Part shown: one piece after another, positions 35,230-44,460 of the stretch
Position numbering within the stretch: the stretch's first letter is position 1
Layout: every line of letters begins with the position of its first letter
DNA from: Acidimicrobiales bacterium
GTDB lineage: Bacteria > Actinomycetota > Acidimicrobiia > Acidimicrobiales > SHLQ01
Direction of reading: 5' to 3'
Assembly (NCBI GenBank): GCA_020628865.1
Contig: JAHDEJ010000024.1
Location: 24,376-88,375, forward strand
DNA: 64,000 nt
Program-made: the position numbers and the translations under genes
Notes under the pieces: generated by a model
Seen by the model: the letters and a program-made list of their open reading frames with translations, nothing else
Databases searched by the model: none
Told to the model about the DNA's origin: nothing

Positions 35230-36264
35230 TCAGAACTCGAAGACGCCCTTGCCGGTCGTCTGTTGATCGAACAGCTCGTAGGCCTCGTGAGCCTGGTCGA
35301 GCGTGAAGCGATGGGTGAACAAGCGATCGACGTCGAGGCCGTGGTCGGCAACGTAGCGGGCGCACTCGGCTTGGCCGATGCTCGAGAAGGTCCACGAGCC
35401 GAGGATGGTGAGCTGGCGCCGCAAGATGTCGGGGGTGACGTTGAGTTCGACCGTGCCGCCCTCGCCGACGAAGCAGCACGTGCCCCAGGTGCGCGTCGAC
35501 CGGACCGCCTGGGCCCTCGCTGGAGCGGCGCCCGTACAGTCGAGGGTCTTCTCGGCGCCTCGGCCGCCGGTGAGTTCCATGACCGCTTCGACTGCGTCGA
35601 CGACGGAGCCGTCGATCAGCTCGTCGGCACCCAACTGAGCGGCGAGCGCCAGTCGCTCGGTCGAGAGGTCGATCGCGATCACCCGCGCTCCCATGTGCTC
35701 GGCGAACAACGCGGCGCTGAGCCCGACCGGCCCCAATCCGAAGATTGCGATCGTCTCGCCCGCGGCGAGGCCCATGCGGGCGAGCGCGGAGAACGCGGTG
35801 CCGGTGCCACACGAGATCGCCGCACCTGCCGCGAACGACAGCTCGTCGGGGAGCGGCACCATTGTGTCGGCCTTGGCCGCCATGTACGGGGCATGCGCAC
35901 CGTTGGCGGTGGCGCCGTACACCACGAAACCGTCGTCGCACAGCTGCTGCCAACCGGCCTGGCAGTCGGCACACGAGCCGCAGCCGCTGTAGTGGTGGTT
36001 CATCACCCGGTCGCCGACCGCGAGGTGCTCGACCCCAGCGCCGACCGCAACCACCACGCCACACGGCTCGTGGCCGCCGATCTTGGGGCTGTCGACGACC
36101 AGACCGAGCGTCGCCGGGCCATCCTTGGCCCGGTAGAAGTGCAGGTCGCTCCCGCACATGCCCGACGCCTTGATCTCGAGTACCACCTCACCCGGACCCG
36201 GAGTCGGGTCGTCGAACTTGCGGATCTCGAGTTCGCGATCTCCGAGAAACACCACGCCCTTCAT
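35230..36264 (-). CDS. Zinc-dependent alcohol dehydrogenase (MDR, sorbitol/threonine DH-like)
   Basis: The 344-residue enzyme has catalytic zinc ligands in [12 protein letters not shown] and IGGHEPCG, the structural zinc cluster [15 protein letters not shown], and the NAD fold [17 protein letters not shown]. The ATG at 36264 with GAAGGG upstream is preferred to the longer frame that starts at 36291. It stands between the PanE-like and ALDH genes in one leftward operon. Confidence 0.9.
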   Translation of the reverse strand: MKGVVFLGDRELEIRKFDDPTPGPGEVVLEIKASGMCGSDLHFYRAKDGPATLGLVVDSPKIGGHEPCGVVVAVGAGVEHLAVGDRVMNHHYSGCGSCADCQAGWQQLCDDGFVVYGATANGAHAPYMAAKADTMVPLPDELSFAAGAAISCGTGTAFSALARMGLAAGETIAIFGLGPVGLSAALFAEHMGARVIAIDLSTERLALAAQLGADELIDGSVVDAVEAVMELTGGRGAEKTLDCTGAAPARAQAVRSTRTWGTCCFVGEGGTVELNVTPDILRRQLTILGSWTFSSIGQAECARYVADHGLDVDRLFTHRFTLDQAHEAYELFDQQTTGKGVFEF

Positions 36265-36294
36265 AGAACGTGGCCCTTCACTTGCTTGCACCCT

Positions 36295-37212
36295 TCACAG
36301 CTGTTCCTCCAGTGTTCGTACCTGTTCGCAGATCGTGTCGTTGTATGGCGTCGCGACGCCGACCCGGGCGGCCTGCACCGGGACCTGGCCGTTGATGGCG
36401 TCGAGCTCGCTACGCCGCCCGTTCTCGTAGTCCTGCAGCATCGATGGCTTGGCGTTCGGGAGCCTGGCGACGAACTCGTCGACGTACGCCTCGGGGTCGT
36501 CGAACGACAGGTTCACCCCGAGCGCCCTGGCGACGTCGTACGCCTCCGTCGCACAGCCAAGTGCGACCGGCCGCCATTCGTCGCTCGCGAGGAGCGCACC
36601 GATGGCCAGCCCGGACACGACGCTCGGCCCACCGACCGCCACGTTGCAGATGAACTTCTCCCAGATCAGCTGGTCGATGTCGTCGAAGGTCTGCACCGGG
36701 AAGCCGGCGCCGGCCCACACCTGGGCCAGCGCTCGGAGACGGGCGGTGTCGCCGCCGTCGAGCTCGCCGAGCCGGAGCATCTGCATGTTGTGCTGATGCG
36801 AGTGACCGGGCTTCACGATCTCGGCGCCGAACCCCTGCGCAACGCCCACCACGACCGCTGACGAGGGGAGGTGCTCAGTGATGCGCTCGGCGGCTCCCAA
36901 TCCGTTCTGGATGGTGACTACGTCGGTGTTGGGGCGCACGAATGGCTCGATGGCGCTCCCCGCCGCGCCAGCGCCCGCGGCCTTGGTGGCGATGACGTAC
37001 ATGTCGCACTCGCCGGCGTCGGCGGCCTCGGTGCTGGCGTTCATGGGAACCGTGCGGTCGCCGGTGAAGCCGGTGAGAGTGAGGCCGTCTCGGTTGATGG
37101 CGTCGACGTGTTCGGTCCACTGATCGATGGCCCACACGTCGTGGCCGGCCTCGGCGAACAACGCGGCGTACACCGAGCCGATGGCGCCCACGCCCACAAC
37201 GGCGATCTTCAT
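36295..37212 (-). CDS. Ketopantoate-reductase-family protein (PanE/ApbA)
   Basis: The 305-residue protein starts with the NADP loop VVGVGAIGSVYAALFAEAG. It has the family segment DMYVIATKAAGAGAA, TIQNGLGAAERI with the conserved Asn, WEKFICNVAVGGPSVVSG with the catalytic Lys, and a late SMLQDYENGRRSELDAINGQV. PanE reduces ketopantoate to pantoate, but many paralogues act on other 2-hydroxyacids. The operon of dehydrogenases and a hydro-lyase suggests catabolism. It overlaps the LeuDC gene by four bases. Confidence 0.87.
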   Translation of the reverse strand: MKIAVVGVGAIGSVYAALFAEAGHDVWAIDQWTEHVDAINRDGLTLTGFTGDRTVPMNASTEAADAGECDMYVIATKAAGAGAAGSAIEPFVRPNTDVVTIQNGLGAAERITEHLPSSAVVVGVAQGFGAEIVKPGHSHQHNMQMLRLGELDGGDTARLRALAQVWAGAGFPVQTFDDIDQLIWEKFICNVAVGGPSVVSGLAIGALLASDEWRPVALGCATEAYDVARALGVNLSFDDPEAYVDEFVARLPNAKPSMLQDYENGRRSELDAINGQVPVQAARVGVATPYNDTICEQVRTLEEQL

Positions 37213-39179
37213 GCCCGGATGCGCCCTGATCGGAATGCGGCCTGTAGGTCGTCGAACGAGACGATCTCACCGGCGATCGCACTCGCCACGACGGTCGGAG
37301 GGCTGGCGAGCCACACCTGACCTGGCCCGCCTCGGCCCGCGAAGTTGCGGTTGATCGCCGAGATCGTGACCTGCTCGGGCTGCTCGGAGACCCCGGGGCC
37401 GCACTGCGCGCAGGCCCCGCAGGAGGGGCCGAGCATCTCGGCGCCGATCTGCTCGAAGGTTTCGAGGTAGCCGCGCTCGATGCAGTAGTCGCGCACGTCG
37501 ACGGTGCCGCACTGGAGATACAGCACGACGTCGTCCGCGACGCGAAGACCATTGGCGGCGGCCCAGCTGGCCACCGCGTGGTAGCGGTCGAAGTCCTCTC
37601 GCTTGCCAGCGGTGCACGAGCCGCCGTATGCGATGTCGATCTCGACCCGCTCGGTCAGCTCGGCGACGGCCACACCGTTGCCGGGGTCACCTGGACGGGC
37701 CAACATTGGCCCGACGGTCGCACAGTCGACGACGATCTCGTGGCGGTAGTGGGCATCGGGATCGGAGCGCATCCAGTCCTCGATCTCGAAGTCGATACCT
37801 CGCCGTTCACGCAGGAACCGAACCGTCTCCGCATCGGGTGCACAGATGCCGGTCAGGCCGCCCATCTCAGCGACCATATTGGTGAGCGTGGCTCGCTCGT
37901 CGATCGACATGGCGTCGATGACCGAACCGGTGAACTCGAAGATGCATCCGAGCCCGCGTCGCTCTCGAAAGGTGGGGTGTGTGAGCAGGGTTAGCGCGAT
38001 GTCCTTCGCGGTGATGCCGGTCGAGAGCTCGCCCTCGAGTCGGACGAGCAGGTTGTCGGCCATCGTCAGGCGGATGGCGCCGGTCATGAACGCGCTCGCC
38101 ATGTCGGTGGTGCCCACACCGAACGCGAAACAGCCGAGAGCGCCGGAATGCGGGGTGTGGCTGTCGGTGCCGACGACGACGCGCCCCGGCAGTGCGTAGC
38201 GCTCGATCATGAGCGCGTGGCTGATCGCCTCCGACCCTTCCTCGTTGGGCAACCAGCCATGATTCGTCAGTCCATACTCCTCGCCGAAATCTCGGTGGGC
38301 CTCGGAGAGCGATTCGACCTTGTCGAGCAGTCCGAGCCGCATGTGGGTGGGGGAGCGGTGGGCGTACGAGAGATGGTCCTCGAACAAGATGATGGTGTCG
38401 GGGTCGTGGAGGTTGAGCGGGCGGCCGAAGGTGGTGTGCAACAGGTGCGCCGCCATGGGGCAGTAGTGCTCGATGATGAAGCGGTAGTCGGCTCGGACGA
38501 AGCCGCCCGTGCCTGCGCGGCAGTCCCAGTCGATGCCGTCGACGTCGAGTGCGTATCTCGCCACGATCTTCTCCGCGAGCGTCTGCGGGCCCGTCGGCGG
38601 TCGGTCGAGCGAGCCGGCCGAGGCGAGCCTTTGCTTTGCGAATGGGAGCAGGCCGCCCGCGCGGAGAATCGTGGCGGCCAGGGGATCGCGGTCGGCGACC
38701 AGCTCGTCGACGGAGATCTGTTCGCCACCTCGGATGCGGTCGACCAGGCCCATGTCAGTTGAGGTGAACAGGCCCAGGTTGTCGCAGTTCTGCCGGTAGA
38801 TGCGCTCGAAGCTCTCGGCGATCACCAGCCGCACGCCAGCGGCTTGCTCCGCGAACGGGCTGTGCTCGCGTGACGACCCCTTGCCGTATCGGCGTCCGGC
38901 GACGATCACAGCGATGCCAGCCTCGGCGATGGCGCCAGTACCGATCGGGCGTTTCCCATCGATGGTCAGCCCGGTGTGGGCGTGCTGCGCGAGGGTCTCG
39001 TCGAAGGTCAGCAGCGTCGGCAACGGGGTGATCTCGTCGGTCGAGACGTCGTCGCGGAGCGGGCCGACCCGGTCGAGGGAGAGCTGCTTCCCCGCCAGTT
39101 GGAGGGTGATCGCATCGGGGGCGGTTCCGAGCAGCAGGATCGCGCCGTCGAGGTTCAGATGGCCGTCAGTACCAGGCAT
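37209..39179 (-). CDS. Aconitase-superfamily hydro-lyase with fused LeuD (N) and LeuC (C) domains
   Basis: This 656-residue fusion has the small swivelling domain first (RPIGTGAIAEAGIAVIVAGR, GKGSSREHSPFAEQAAGVRLVIAESF, about residues 60-130) and the large iron-sulfur domain second (about 190-640). The second domain has VVGTDSHTPHSGALGCFAFGVG, AYGGSCTAGKREDF and the cluster CGACAQC pair in LGPSCGACAQCGPG. In aconitase the order is reversed, and in most bacteria LeuC and LeuD are separate. The enzyme should move a hydroxyl between adjacent carbons of a di- or tricarboxylate such as an alkylmalate. The substrate is unknown. It starts inside the end of the mttB paralogue. Confidence 0.87.
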   Translation of the reverse strand: MPGTDGHLNLDGAILLLGTAPDAITLQLAGKQLSLDRVGPLRDDVSTDEITPLPTLLTFDETLAQHAHTGLTIDGKRPIGTGAIAEAGIAVIVAGRRYGKGSSREHSPFAEQAAGVRLVIAESFERIYRQNCDNLGLFTSTDMGLVDRIRGGEQISVDELVADRDPLAATILRAGGLLPFAKQRLASAGSLDRPPTGPQTLAEKIVARYALDVDGIDWDCRAGTGGFVRADYRFIIEHYCPMAAHLLHTTFGRPLNLHDPDTIILFEDHLSYAHRSPTHMRLGLLDKVESLSEAHRDFGEEYGLTNHGWLPNEEGSEAISHALMIERYALPGRVVVGTDSHTPHSGALGCFAFGVGTTDMASAFMTGAIRLTMADNLLVRLEGELSTGITAKDIALTLLTHPTFRERRGLGCIFEFTGSVIDAMSIDERATLTNMVAEMGGLTGICAPDAETVRFLRERRGIDFEIEDWMRSDPDAHYRHEIVVDCATVGPMLARPGDPGNGVAVAELTERVEIDIAYGGSCTAGKREDFDRYHAVASWAAANGLRVADDVVLYLQCGTVDVRDYCIERGYLETFEQIGAEMLGPSCGACAQCGPGVSEQPEQVTISAINRNFAGRGGPGQVWLASPPTVVASAIAGEIVSFDDLQAAFRSGRIRA

Positions 39180-40701
39180 CGGCGGCGGCCCCCTTCTTGT
39201 CGGTCACGAAATCGACGAGTGCCGCGTGGATCGAGTCGTCGAGTGGCGGCGGCTCGTAGTCGGCCAGCATCTGCTTCCACTTCGCGTTGGCCCGTTCGGC
39301 GACTGTGAGCGACCCCTCTTCGGTCCACTGCTCGAATGACGCGGTGTCGGCGAGACCGGCATCGATGTTGGCAGTGCGCATGTTGGCGTAGGTGTGGGCC
39401 GCGCCCAAGAAGGTGGTTCCGCCGGCCTCCGCCACTTCGCGGTAGGCGTCGGCGGCGAACGCGTTGTCGTCGAAGGCGATGCCTTGCACGAGCCGTCCCA
39501 TCGCCTCGCATCGTTGCGCATCGACCACGAACTTCTCGAAACCGATCGTCAACCCGCCTTCGAGCCAACCCGCCGCTTGGAGCACATAGTTGGCGCCAGC
39601 CAGCACGGCCGCGGTGCACGCGTCGGCTGACTCCTGCGTGGCTTGCCCGTCGAGCACCTTCGACGCGGTGATGTGCCCGCCGGCCCGCACCGGAAGGCCA
39701 AGTCGCCGGGCGAGCTGGGGAATCGCCGCGTTGGCGAGCGTCGACTCGGGCGTGCCGTAGGTCGGTGCGCCAGTGCGGAGGTCCATCGTGGTCACGAACG
39801 ACGAATACACCGCCGGACAGCCCTGGCGATAGAGCTGGGTGATGGCGACCCCCGCCTGTACCTCGGCGTGCACTTGCGCCAGTACCGCGGCCATGGTGAC
39901 GGGGCTCATGGCGCCTGCGATGACGAACGGCGTGATGAGGGATGGCTGGTTGGCCTCGGAGTACACCCGGAGCACGTCGAGCGTGCGCGCCTCGAACGCC
40001 AACGGTGATTGTGCATTGGTGCCGGCGAGCATGACGTGGCTGGAGTCGACCCCGTCGTCGCCGAACACGATCCGCAACATGTCGAGCGAATCACGCGCCG
40101 CTTCGGGAGTGAGCGTCGCACCCATCATCGGCTTGTCGGTGAGCGTGAGCTGGTGAAGCGACAGATCGAGATGGCGCTTGTTCACGGCGACGTCGGAGAT
40201 CTCGCACACCGCCTGGCCGTTGTGGTGCAGGCCGGGGCTCATCTGCACGAGCTTGGTGAGGTTGGCATGGTCGGCGACGGTGCCATAGCGGCGCCCCTCG
40301 TCGAGATCGGTCACGAACGGGATGGAGTCGCCGGGCCCGAACACGAGGTTGTCGCCACCGAACGTGACAGACCGCGCGGGATTGCGGGCGGTCATCGTGA
40401 ACTCCGACGGCGCAGTGGCGCACAATTCGTGCCCGAGGCCGGCGGGGAAATGCACGCGCCCGTTCTCGACCCGAGCACCCGCGGCCTCGAACCGTTCGCA
40501 CAGGTCGACGTTGCCGTCCATGTCGACACCGATCTCTTCGAGCAGCTGCTCGGCTCTGGCTTCGATGGCGACGATTTGCTGCTCGGTCAAGATGTTGCTG
40601 GGCGCGAGGCCCCGCACATAATTGGGCGCGCGGTTCGGTTGAGTTTCGGTGGGTGCCGCTGAGGTGTCGCGGCGAGCTCGGCGGCGTCGCTGACTTTGCA
40701 T
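39166..40701 (-). CDS. MttB-superfamily (trimethylamine/betaine) methyltransferase, intact paralogue
   Basis: The 511-residue protein is a TIM-barrel MttB homologue (COG5598 type) with EEIGVDMDGNVDLCERFEAA, APSEFTMTARNPARSV, VMLAGTNAQSPLAFE, ITPFVIAGAMSPVTMAAVLA and GAGW-like QAAGWLEGGLTIGFEKFVVD. It lacks the in-frame amber codon of trimethylamine MttB, so it belongs with glycine-betaine, proline-betaine and carnitine demethylases. No corrinoid protein or MtbA-type partner is nearby. The ATG at 40701 is chosen because the alternative at 40731 lies inside an inverted repeat. It heads the leftward operon and diverges from a LysR gene. Confidence 0.87.
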   Translation of the reverse strand: MQSQRRRRARRDTSAAPTETQPNRAPNYVRGLAPSNILTEQQIVAIEARAEQLLEEIGVDMDGNVDLCERFEAAGARVENGRVHFPAGLGHELCATAPSEFTMTARNPARSVTFGGDNLVFGPGDSIPFVTDLDEGRRYGTVADHANLTKLVQMSPGLHHNGQAVCEISDVAVNKRHLDLSLHQLTLTDKPMMGATLTPEAARDSLDMLRIVFGDDGVDSSHVMLAGTNAQSPLAFEARTLDVLRVYSEANQPSLITPFVIAGAMSPVTMAAVLAQVHAEVQAGVAITQLYRQGCPAVYSSFVTTMDLRTGAPTYGTPESTLANAAIPQLARRLGLPVRAGGHITASKVLDGQATQESADACTAAVLAGANYVLQAAGWLEGGLTIGFEKFVVDAQRCEAMGRLVQGIAFDDNAFAADAYREVAEAGGTTFLGAAHTYANMRTANIDAGLADTASFEQWTEEGSLTVAERANAKWKQMLADYEPPPLDDSIHAALVDFVTDKKGAAADAWY

Positions 40702-40711
40702 CTTGACAAGT

Positions 40712-40731
40712 ATGTTCACGACAACGAACAT
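40712..40731. promoter_or_regulatory. Inverted repeat ATGTTC-N8-GAACAT in the mttB2/lysR gap
   Basis: ATGTTC (40712-40717) and GAACAT (40726-40731) form an exact inverted repeat with an 8-base spacer in the 101-base divergent gap. LysR-type regulators bind dyads of the T-N11-A kind, and this one fits (T...A across the dyad). It is the likely operator of the adjacent LysR gene for both operons. Confidence 0.6.
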
Positions 40732-40802
40732 GAGTCAACTGGGATTTGGTGACTTCTTCAATCCAAGTTTCGTCATGTATATCGTGAAGGGGGCTGTAGC
40801 AC

Positions 40803-41684
40803 ATGAAGTTTGATCTCGAATCGCTACGGGCGTTGGTGTCGGTCGCGGACACCTCATCGATGACGACCAGTGCGGGTGTTCTGAACATCAGCCAATCGGC
40901 GGTGAGCTGGAAGCTGAAGCGGCTGCAGGAACGGGCCGGCGTTTCGCTCTATCGCCGGGAAGGCCGGTCGGTGGTGCTCACCGACGCTGGACGGGAGCTC
41001 GCATCGATCGGCCGGCAGATGCTCGCCTTGCATGCCCAAGCCGTCGGGCAGTTCGAGTCGATCGGGCTTCGGGGCCGGGTGCACATCGGTGCGACCGAAC
41101 GGCTGGCCGGTCCGCTCATCTCCGACGTCGCGCCCTGGATGCGTCGCAACGCTCCCGACATCGAGATGCGGGTTCGTGTCGACCAACCGCTGCGCATCCT
41201 CGACAGGCTCGAGTCCGCCGAGATCGATCTTGCGGCGTTGTCGATTCCCGAGGAGTCGCTCCTCGACACCGATGTCGTGTTGTGGCGCGACCAACTGCAG
41301 TGGACCCAAGGTCGCGACGTCGACTACGCAGACACCGACCCGCTGCCGGTCATCACCTTCGGCCAGCACTGCTCGTTCGCCGACCTCGGGCTCCGTCATC
41401 TTCGTGCCGCCGGCGTGGCGTACGAGGTGGTCCTCGAGGTCATCAGCCACGAAGGCATGCGGGACGCGCTCGCATCGGGAGTCGGCGTGGCGCTCTGGAA
41501 CCTGAGTGAGCTCGACGATCGCCATGTTCGCTGCCACATCCCAGGCGATGTCCCGGAGCCCGGTGACGTTGTTGGCGTCGTCCGCGCGAGGTTCGTCGAT
41601 GTCGACACCGAGCCGGACCCACTCCAGTCGGCGATCATCGAACGCATCCGCGAAGCGAACCTCGGGCGATCGGAGGCCGCCTGA
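40803..41684 (+). CDS. LysR-family transcriptional regulator
   Basis: The 293-residue protein has the LysR helix-turn-helix at residues 1-60 (LESLRALVSVADTSSMTTSA, then ISQSAVSWKLKRLQERAGVSLYRREGRSVVLTDAG), followed by an effector domain starting at RVHIGATERLAGPL. It diverges from the mttB2 operon and overlaps the next gene by one base (TGATG), so it probably controls both directions. Confidence 0.93.
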   Translation: MKFDLESLRALVSVADTSSMTTSAGVLNISQSAVSWKLKRLQERAGVSLYRREGRSVVLTDAGRELASIGRQMLALHAQAVGQFESIGLRGRVHIGATERLAGPLISDVAPWMRRNAPDIEMRVRVDQPLRILDRLESAEIDLAALSIPEESLLDTDVVLWRDQLQWTQGRDVDYADTDPLPVITFGQHCSFADLGLRHLRAAGVAYEVVLEVISHEGMRDALASGVGVALWNLSELDDRHVRCHIPGDVPEPGDVVGVVRARFVDVDTEPDPLQSAIIERIREANLGRSEAA

Positions 41685-42673
41685 TGCCCGCCGACCGGTC
41701 GGACCAGGACCAGAAGTGGGAGCCAGCGGTCCCGATCCCGGTCGCCCCGATGTTCGAATGGCCGCCCAAGCCCCTCGGTGTGCTGCGTTTCTTCGCGTGG
41801 AAGCAGTTCTGGCCGGGAGGCGCAATGTGGATTGCCGCGGCTTGGCTGTGCTGGTGGTACGCAACGCCTGACCTCGCATCGATGCACGATTTCGAGGTCG
41901 GGTGGATCGCGTTCCTCTGGCTTCGCAACACAGCGATCGTCACCGTGCTCGCCGGCAGCCTGCATTGGTGGCTGTACGTCCGACGCGGCCAGGGAACAAC
42001 CACCAAGTTCAACGAGCGGTGGCCCCGCAAGAGCGAGCGCTTCACCTTCGGCGACCAGACATTGGACAACGTGTTCTGGACCATCGCCAGCGGCGTCACA
42101 GTCTCCACCGGGTTCGAAGCCGTCGGCTGGTGGATGTTCGCCAACGGCCACACCCCCTACCGCGACTTCGCCGGGAACTGGCCCTACCTCATCATCCTCA
42201 CGGTGTTCACCTTCTACTGGTCGAACGCACACTTCTACGCCAACCACCGGCTCCTTCACGTCGGCAAGCTCTACGACTGGGCTCATTCGGTCCACCACCG
42301 CAACCCCAACCCGGGCCCGTGGTCGGGCATCTCGATGCACCCCATCGAACACCTGCTCTACATGAGCCCTCCGGTGCTCCTCTGGTTCATCCCCGGACAT
42401 CCCGTGGTCACGCTGACGCTGCTGTTCTTCAGCCTGCTGTCACCCATCCTCACCCACACCGGGTTCGAGCGGGTCTGGCTCGGCAATGTCGACAACGACG
42501 GTGCGTCGTTCCTGTCGGGCGACTACTTCCACCAGCTTCATCACCGGTACTTCGAGTGCAACTACGGCAACACGCTCGTGCCGCTCGACAAGGTGTTCGG
42601 CACGTACCACGACGGCACCCCCGAGGCGCACGTCGCCATGCGGGAGCGCCAACGAAGCGCAGGGCGGTCATGA
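41684..42673 (+). CDS. Membrane fatty-acid hydroxylase/sterol-desaturase family protein
   Basis: The 329-residue protein has several hydrophobic segments and the family's histidine clusters: HFYANHRLLH (from His183), HSVHHRN about ten residues later, HPIEH, and FHQLHHRYFE near residue 288. Such non-haem di-iron enzymes use oxygen to hydroxylate or desaturate lipids and other hydrophobic or methylated substrates. The final LVPLDKVFGTYHDGTP is typical. Membership is clear; the substrate is not. It is coupled by one-base overlaps to lysR and the next gene. Confidence 0.87.
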   Translation: MPADRSDQDQKWEPAVPIPVAPMFEWPPKPLGVLRFFAWKQFWPGGAMWIAAAWLCWWYATPDLASMHDFEVGWIAFLWLRNTAIVTVLAGSLHWWLYVRRGQGTTTKFNERWPRKSERFTFGDQTLDNVFWTIASGVTVSTGFEAVGWWMFANGHTPYRDFAGNWPYLIILTVFTFYWSNAHFYANHRLLHVGKLYDWAHSVHHRNPNPGPWSGISMHPIEHLLYMSPPVLLWFIPGHPVVTLTLLFFSLLSPILTHTGFERVWLGNVDNDGASFLSGDYFHQLHHRYFECNYGNTLVPLDKVFGTYHDGTPEAHVAMRERQRSAGRS

Positions 42674-43674
42674 TGCGAAACGTCAAAACAGTTGCCCTCG
42701 TCGGGGGCGGCGTGATCGGCTCGGGCTGGGCGACCCGCTGCATGGCGAACGGACTCGATGTGGTCGTGACCGATCCCGCGGATGGCGCCGAAGCAGCGAT
42801 CCGCAATGCGGTGCAGCGGGTGTGGCCCACCATGGTCGACGCGGGAATCGCAGATGGTGCGAGTCCCGATCGTCTCACGTTCGCTCCCGACATTGCGACG
42901 GCGGTCACGGGCGCCGACTTCGTACAGGAGAACGTGCCCGAGAGAGAAGACGTGAAGCGAGAAGTGATTGCCGAGATCTCCCGCCATGTACCCGGTGGAC
43001 CAGACGGTGTGATCATCGCGTCGAGCTCGTCGGGCTTGTTGCCGACGGCCATTCAGGCCGACGCCGACGACCCCGGCCGCGTGCTCGTCGGCCACCCATT
43101 CTCACCGCTGTACATCTTGCCGCTCGTGGAAGTGGTGGGCGGTGAACACACAACCGATGCGGCGATCCTGTCCGCCGCGGCCTTCTACGAATCGATCGGC
43201 ATGCGGCCGCTGCACGTGCGCAACGAGATCGAGGCGTACCTATCCGACCGCCTGATGGAAGCGCTGTGGCGGGAGGCCTTGCATCTCGTCGACGATGGCA
43301 TCGCCACCATCCCCGAGATCGACGCGGCGATCACGGGCGGGCCAGGACTGCGGTGGGCGTTCATGGGCATCGCTATGGGCTGGCATGTGGCCGCGGCCGA
43401 AGGAGGCATGCGGCAGAGCATGAAGCACTTTGCGCCGACGCTCGAGTTGCCGTGGACCAAGCTCGAGGCGCCCAGCTACACCGATCGGCTTGAAGAACTG
43501 ATCGTGTCTGGTTGCGAGGCCGAGCAGGGCGATCGTCATTGGGAAGAGCTCGAACGTCGACGTGACATCACCCTGCTCAAGATCCAGGAAGTGATCGACG
43601 AGCACTGGTATCCCGCTGGCGAGGACGGGTGGCCGCCAATCGATCTCCAGCCGAACACCGGGGAGCAGTCATGA
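42673..43674 (+). CDS. L-carnitine-dehydrogenase-like 3-hydroxyacyl-CoA dehydrogenase family enzyme
   Basis: The 333-residue protein begins with the NAD fold VALVGGGVIGSGWATRCMANG. Further on are GADFVQENVPEREDVKREV, SSSSGLLPTAIQ, VGHPFSPLYILPLVEVVGG, IEAYLSDRLMEALWREALHL, DDGIATIPEIDAAITGGPGL and LELPWTKL. These resemble bacterial L-carnitine 3-dehydrogenase, which oxidises carnitine to 3-dehydrocarnitine. Other 3-hydroxyacid dehydrogenases of this fold are possible. Next to an MttB paralogue of the betaine/carnitine type, a methylated-amine substrate is plausible. Confidence 0.82.
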   Translation: MRNVKTVALVGGGVIGSGWATRCMANGLDVVVTDPADGAEAAIRNAVQRVWPTMVDAGIADGASPDRLTFAPDIATAVTGADFVQENVPEREDVKREVIAEISRHVPGGPDGVIIASSSSGLLPTAIQADADDPGRVLVGHPFSPLYILPLVEVVGGEHTTDAAILSAAAFYESIGMRPLHVRNEIEAYLSDRLMEALWREALHLVDDGIATIPEIDAAITGGPGLRWAFMGIAMGWHVAAAEGGMRQSMKHFAPTLELPWTKLEAPSYTDRLEELIVSGCEAEQGDRHWEELERRRDITLLKIQEVIDEHWYPAGEDGWPPIDLQPNTGEQS

Positions 43675-44390
43675 GCGAGCAGGAGTTGCGAGAAGATCTA
43701 GCGGCCGCATTCCGCATGCTCGACCGTCACGGCATGTCCGACCTCACCAATGGCTCGGTTGTGGCGCGACTGCCGGGAGCCGATTGGTATCTGACCCACC
43801 CACACGGCAAGCACTTTCACGAGATCTGTGCATCCGACTTCGTTGCGGTGAACATGGACGGCACGCCGGTGAACCCCGGTGATGTCGTGAACCTCGCGGT
43901 GACCCGTCCGGCAAAGGCGATCTTCGCGGCTCGTCCCGAAGTGAACGCGGTGATTCACGCCCACGGGCAGGGGATCATGGGTGTTGCGGCGTTGACCTGT
44001 GGCCTGCTCCCATTGTGCGAAGCAGCGATGCCGTTCTACGAGGACATTGGCTACATCCGCGGCGACTTCTACTTCGACGACGACTACATCGACGAGATCG
44101 CTGAGAAGCTCGGACCGCACAGGGCCCTCATCTACCGGCACCACGCGTTTGCCGTGGTCGGCACGACCGTTGCTGAAGCGTTCTACTTCGCCTTCCAGCT
44201 CAACGTCGCATGCGAGGTGCAGCTGAAGGTCATGGCTTGCGGCAGCGAGTTCGTGAACATTCCGTCACCGGAAGAGGCTCGAGCGCATCGCGACGCGTTC
44301 TTCGCCGACGGCTGGGTCGCGGACGGCTCGATGGAATGGCCAGGGTTGCGACGTCAGCTCGACGCGGAAGGGTCGAACTACAAGAGCTGA
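43671..44390 (+). CDS. Class II aldolase/adducin family protein
   Basis: The 239-residue protein has the family's zinc-binding HAHGQG motif (VNAVIHAHGQGIMG), an early GMSDLTNGSVVARLPG with the phosphate-loop position, and the third ligand in IYRHHAFAVVGTTV. Family members are aldolases, epimerases and decarboxylases acting on sugar phosphates or hydroxyacids. The ATG at 43671 overlaps the previous stop (ATGA), and GGGGAG lies just before it. The substrate is unknown. A carbon-carbon cleavage after the dehydrogenase step is a reasonable guess. Confidence 0.88.
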   Translation: MSEQELREDLAAAFRMLDRHGMSDLTNGSVVARLPGADWYLTHPHGKHFHEICASDFVAVNMDGTPVNPGDVVNLAVTRPAKAIFAARPEVNAVIHAHGQGIMGVAALTCGLLPLCEAAMPFYEDIGYIRGDFYFDDDYIDEIAEKLGPHRALIYRHHAFAVVGTTVAEAFYFAFQLNVACEVQLKVMACGSEFVNIPSPEEARAHRDAFFADGWVADGSMEWPGLRRQLDAEGSNYKS

Positions 44391-44460
44391 GGGCCGTCCG
44401 GCTATTCGAAGCGACAACGAGCGCAGGGCCCTCATTGACAACGGAGAGAACGGAGCGCAC

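Noticed and set aside
34807..36861. 684-residue plus-strand frame antisense to ALDH, ADH and PanE-like genes
   Set aside because: The opposite strand encodes conserved enzymes with intact motifs; this frame has none.
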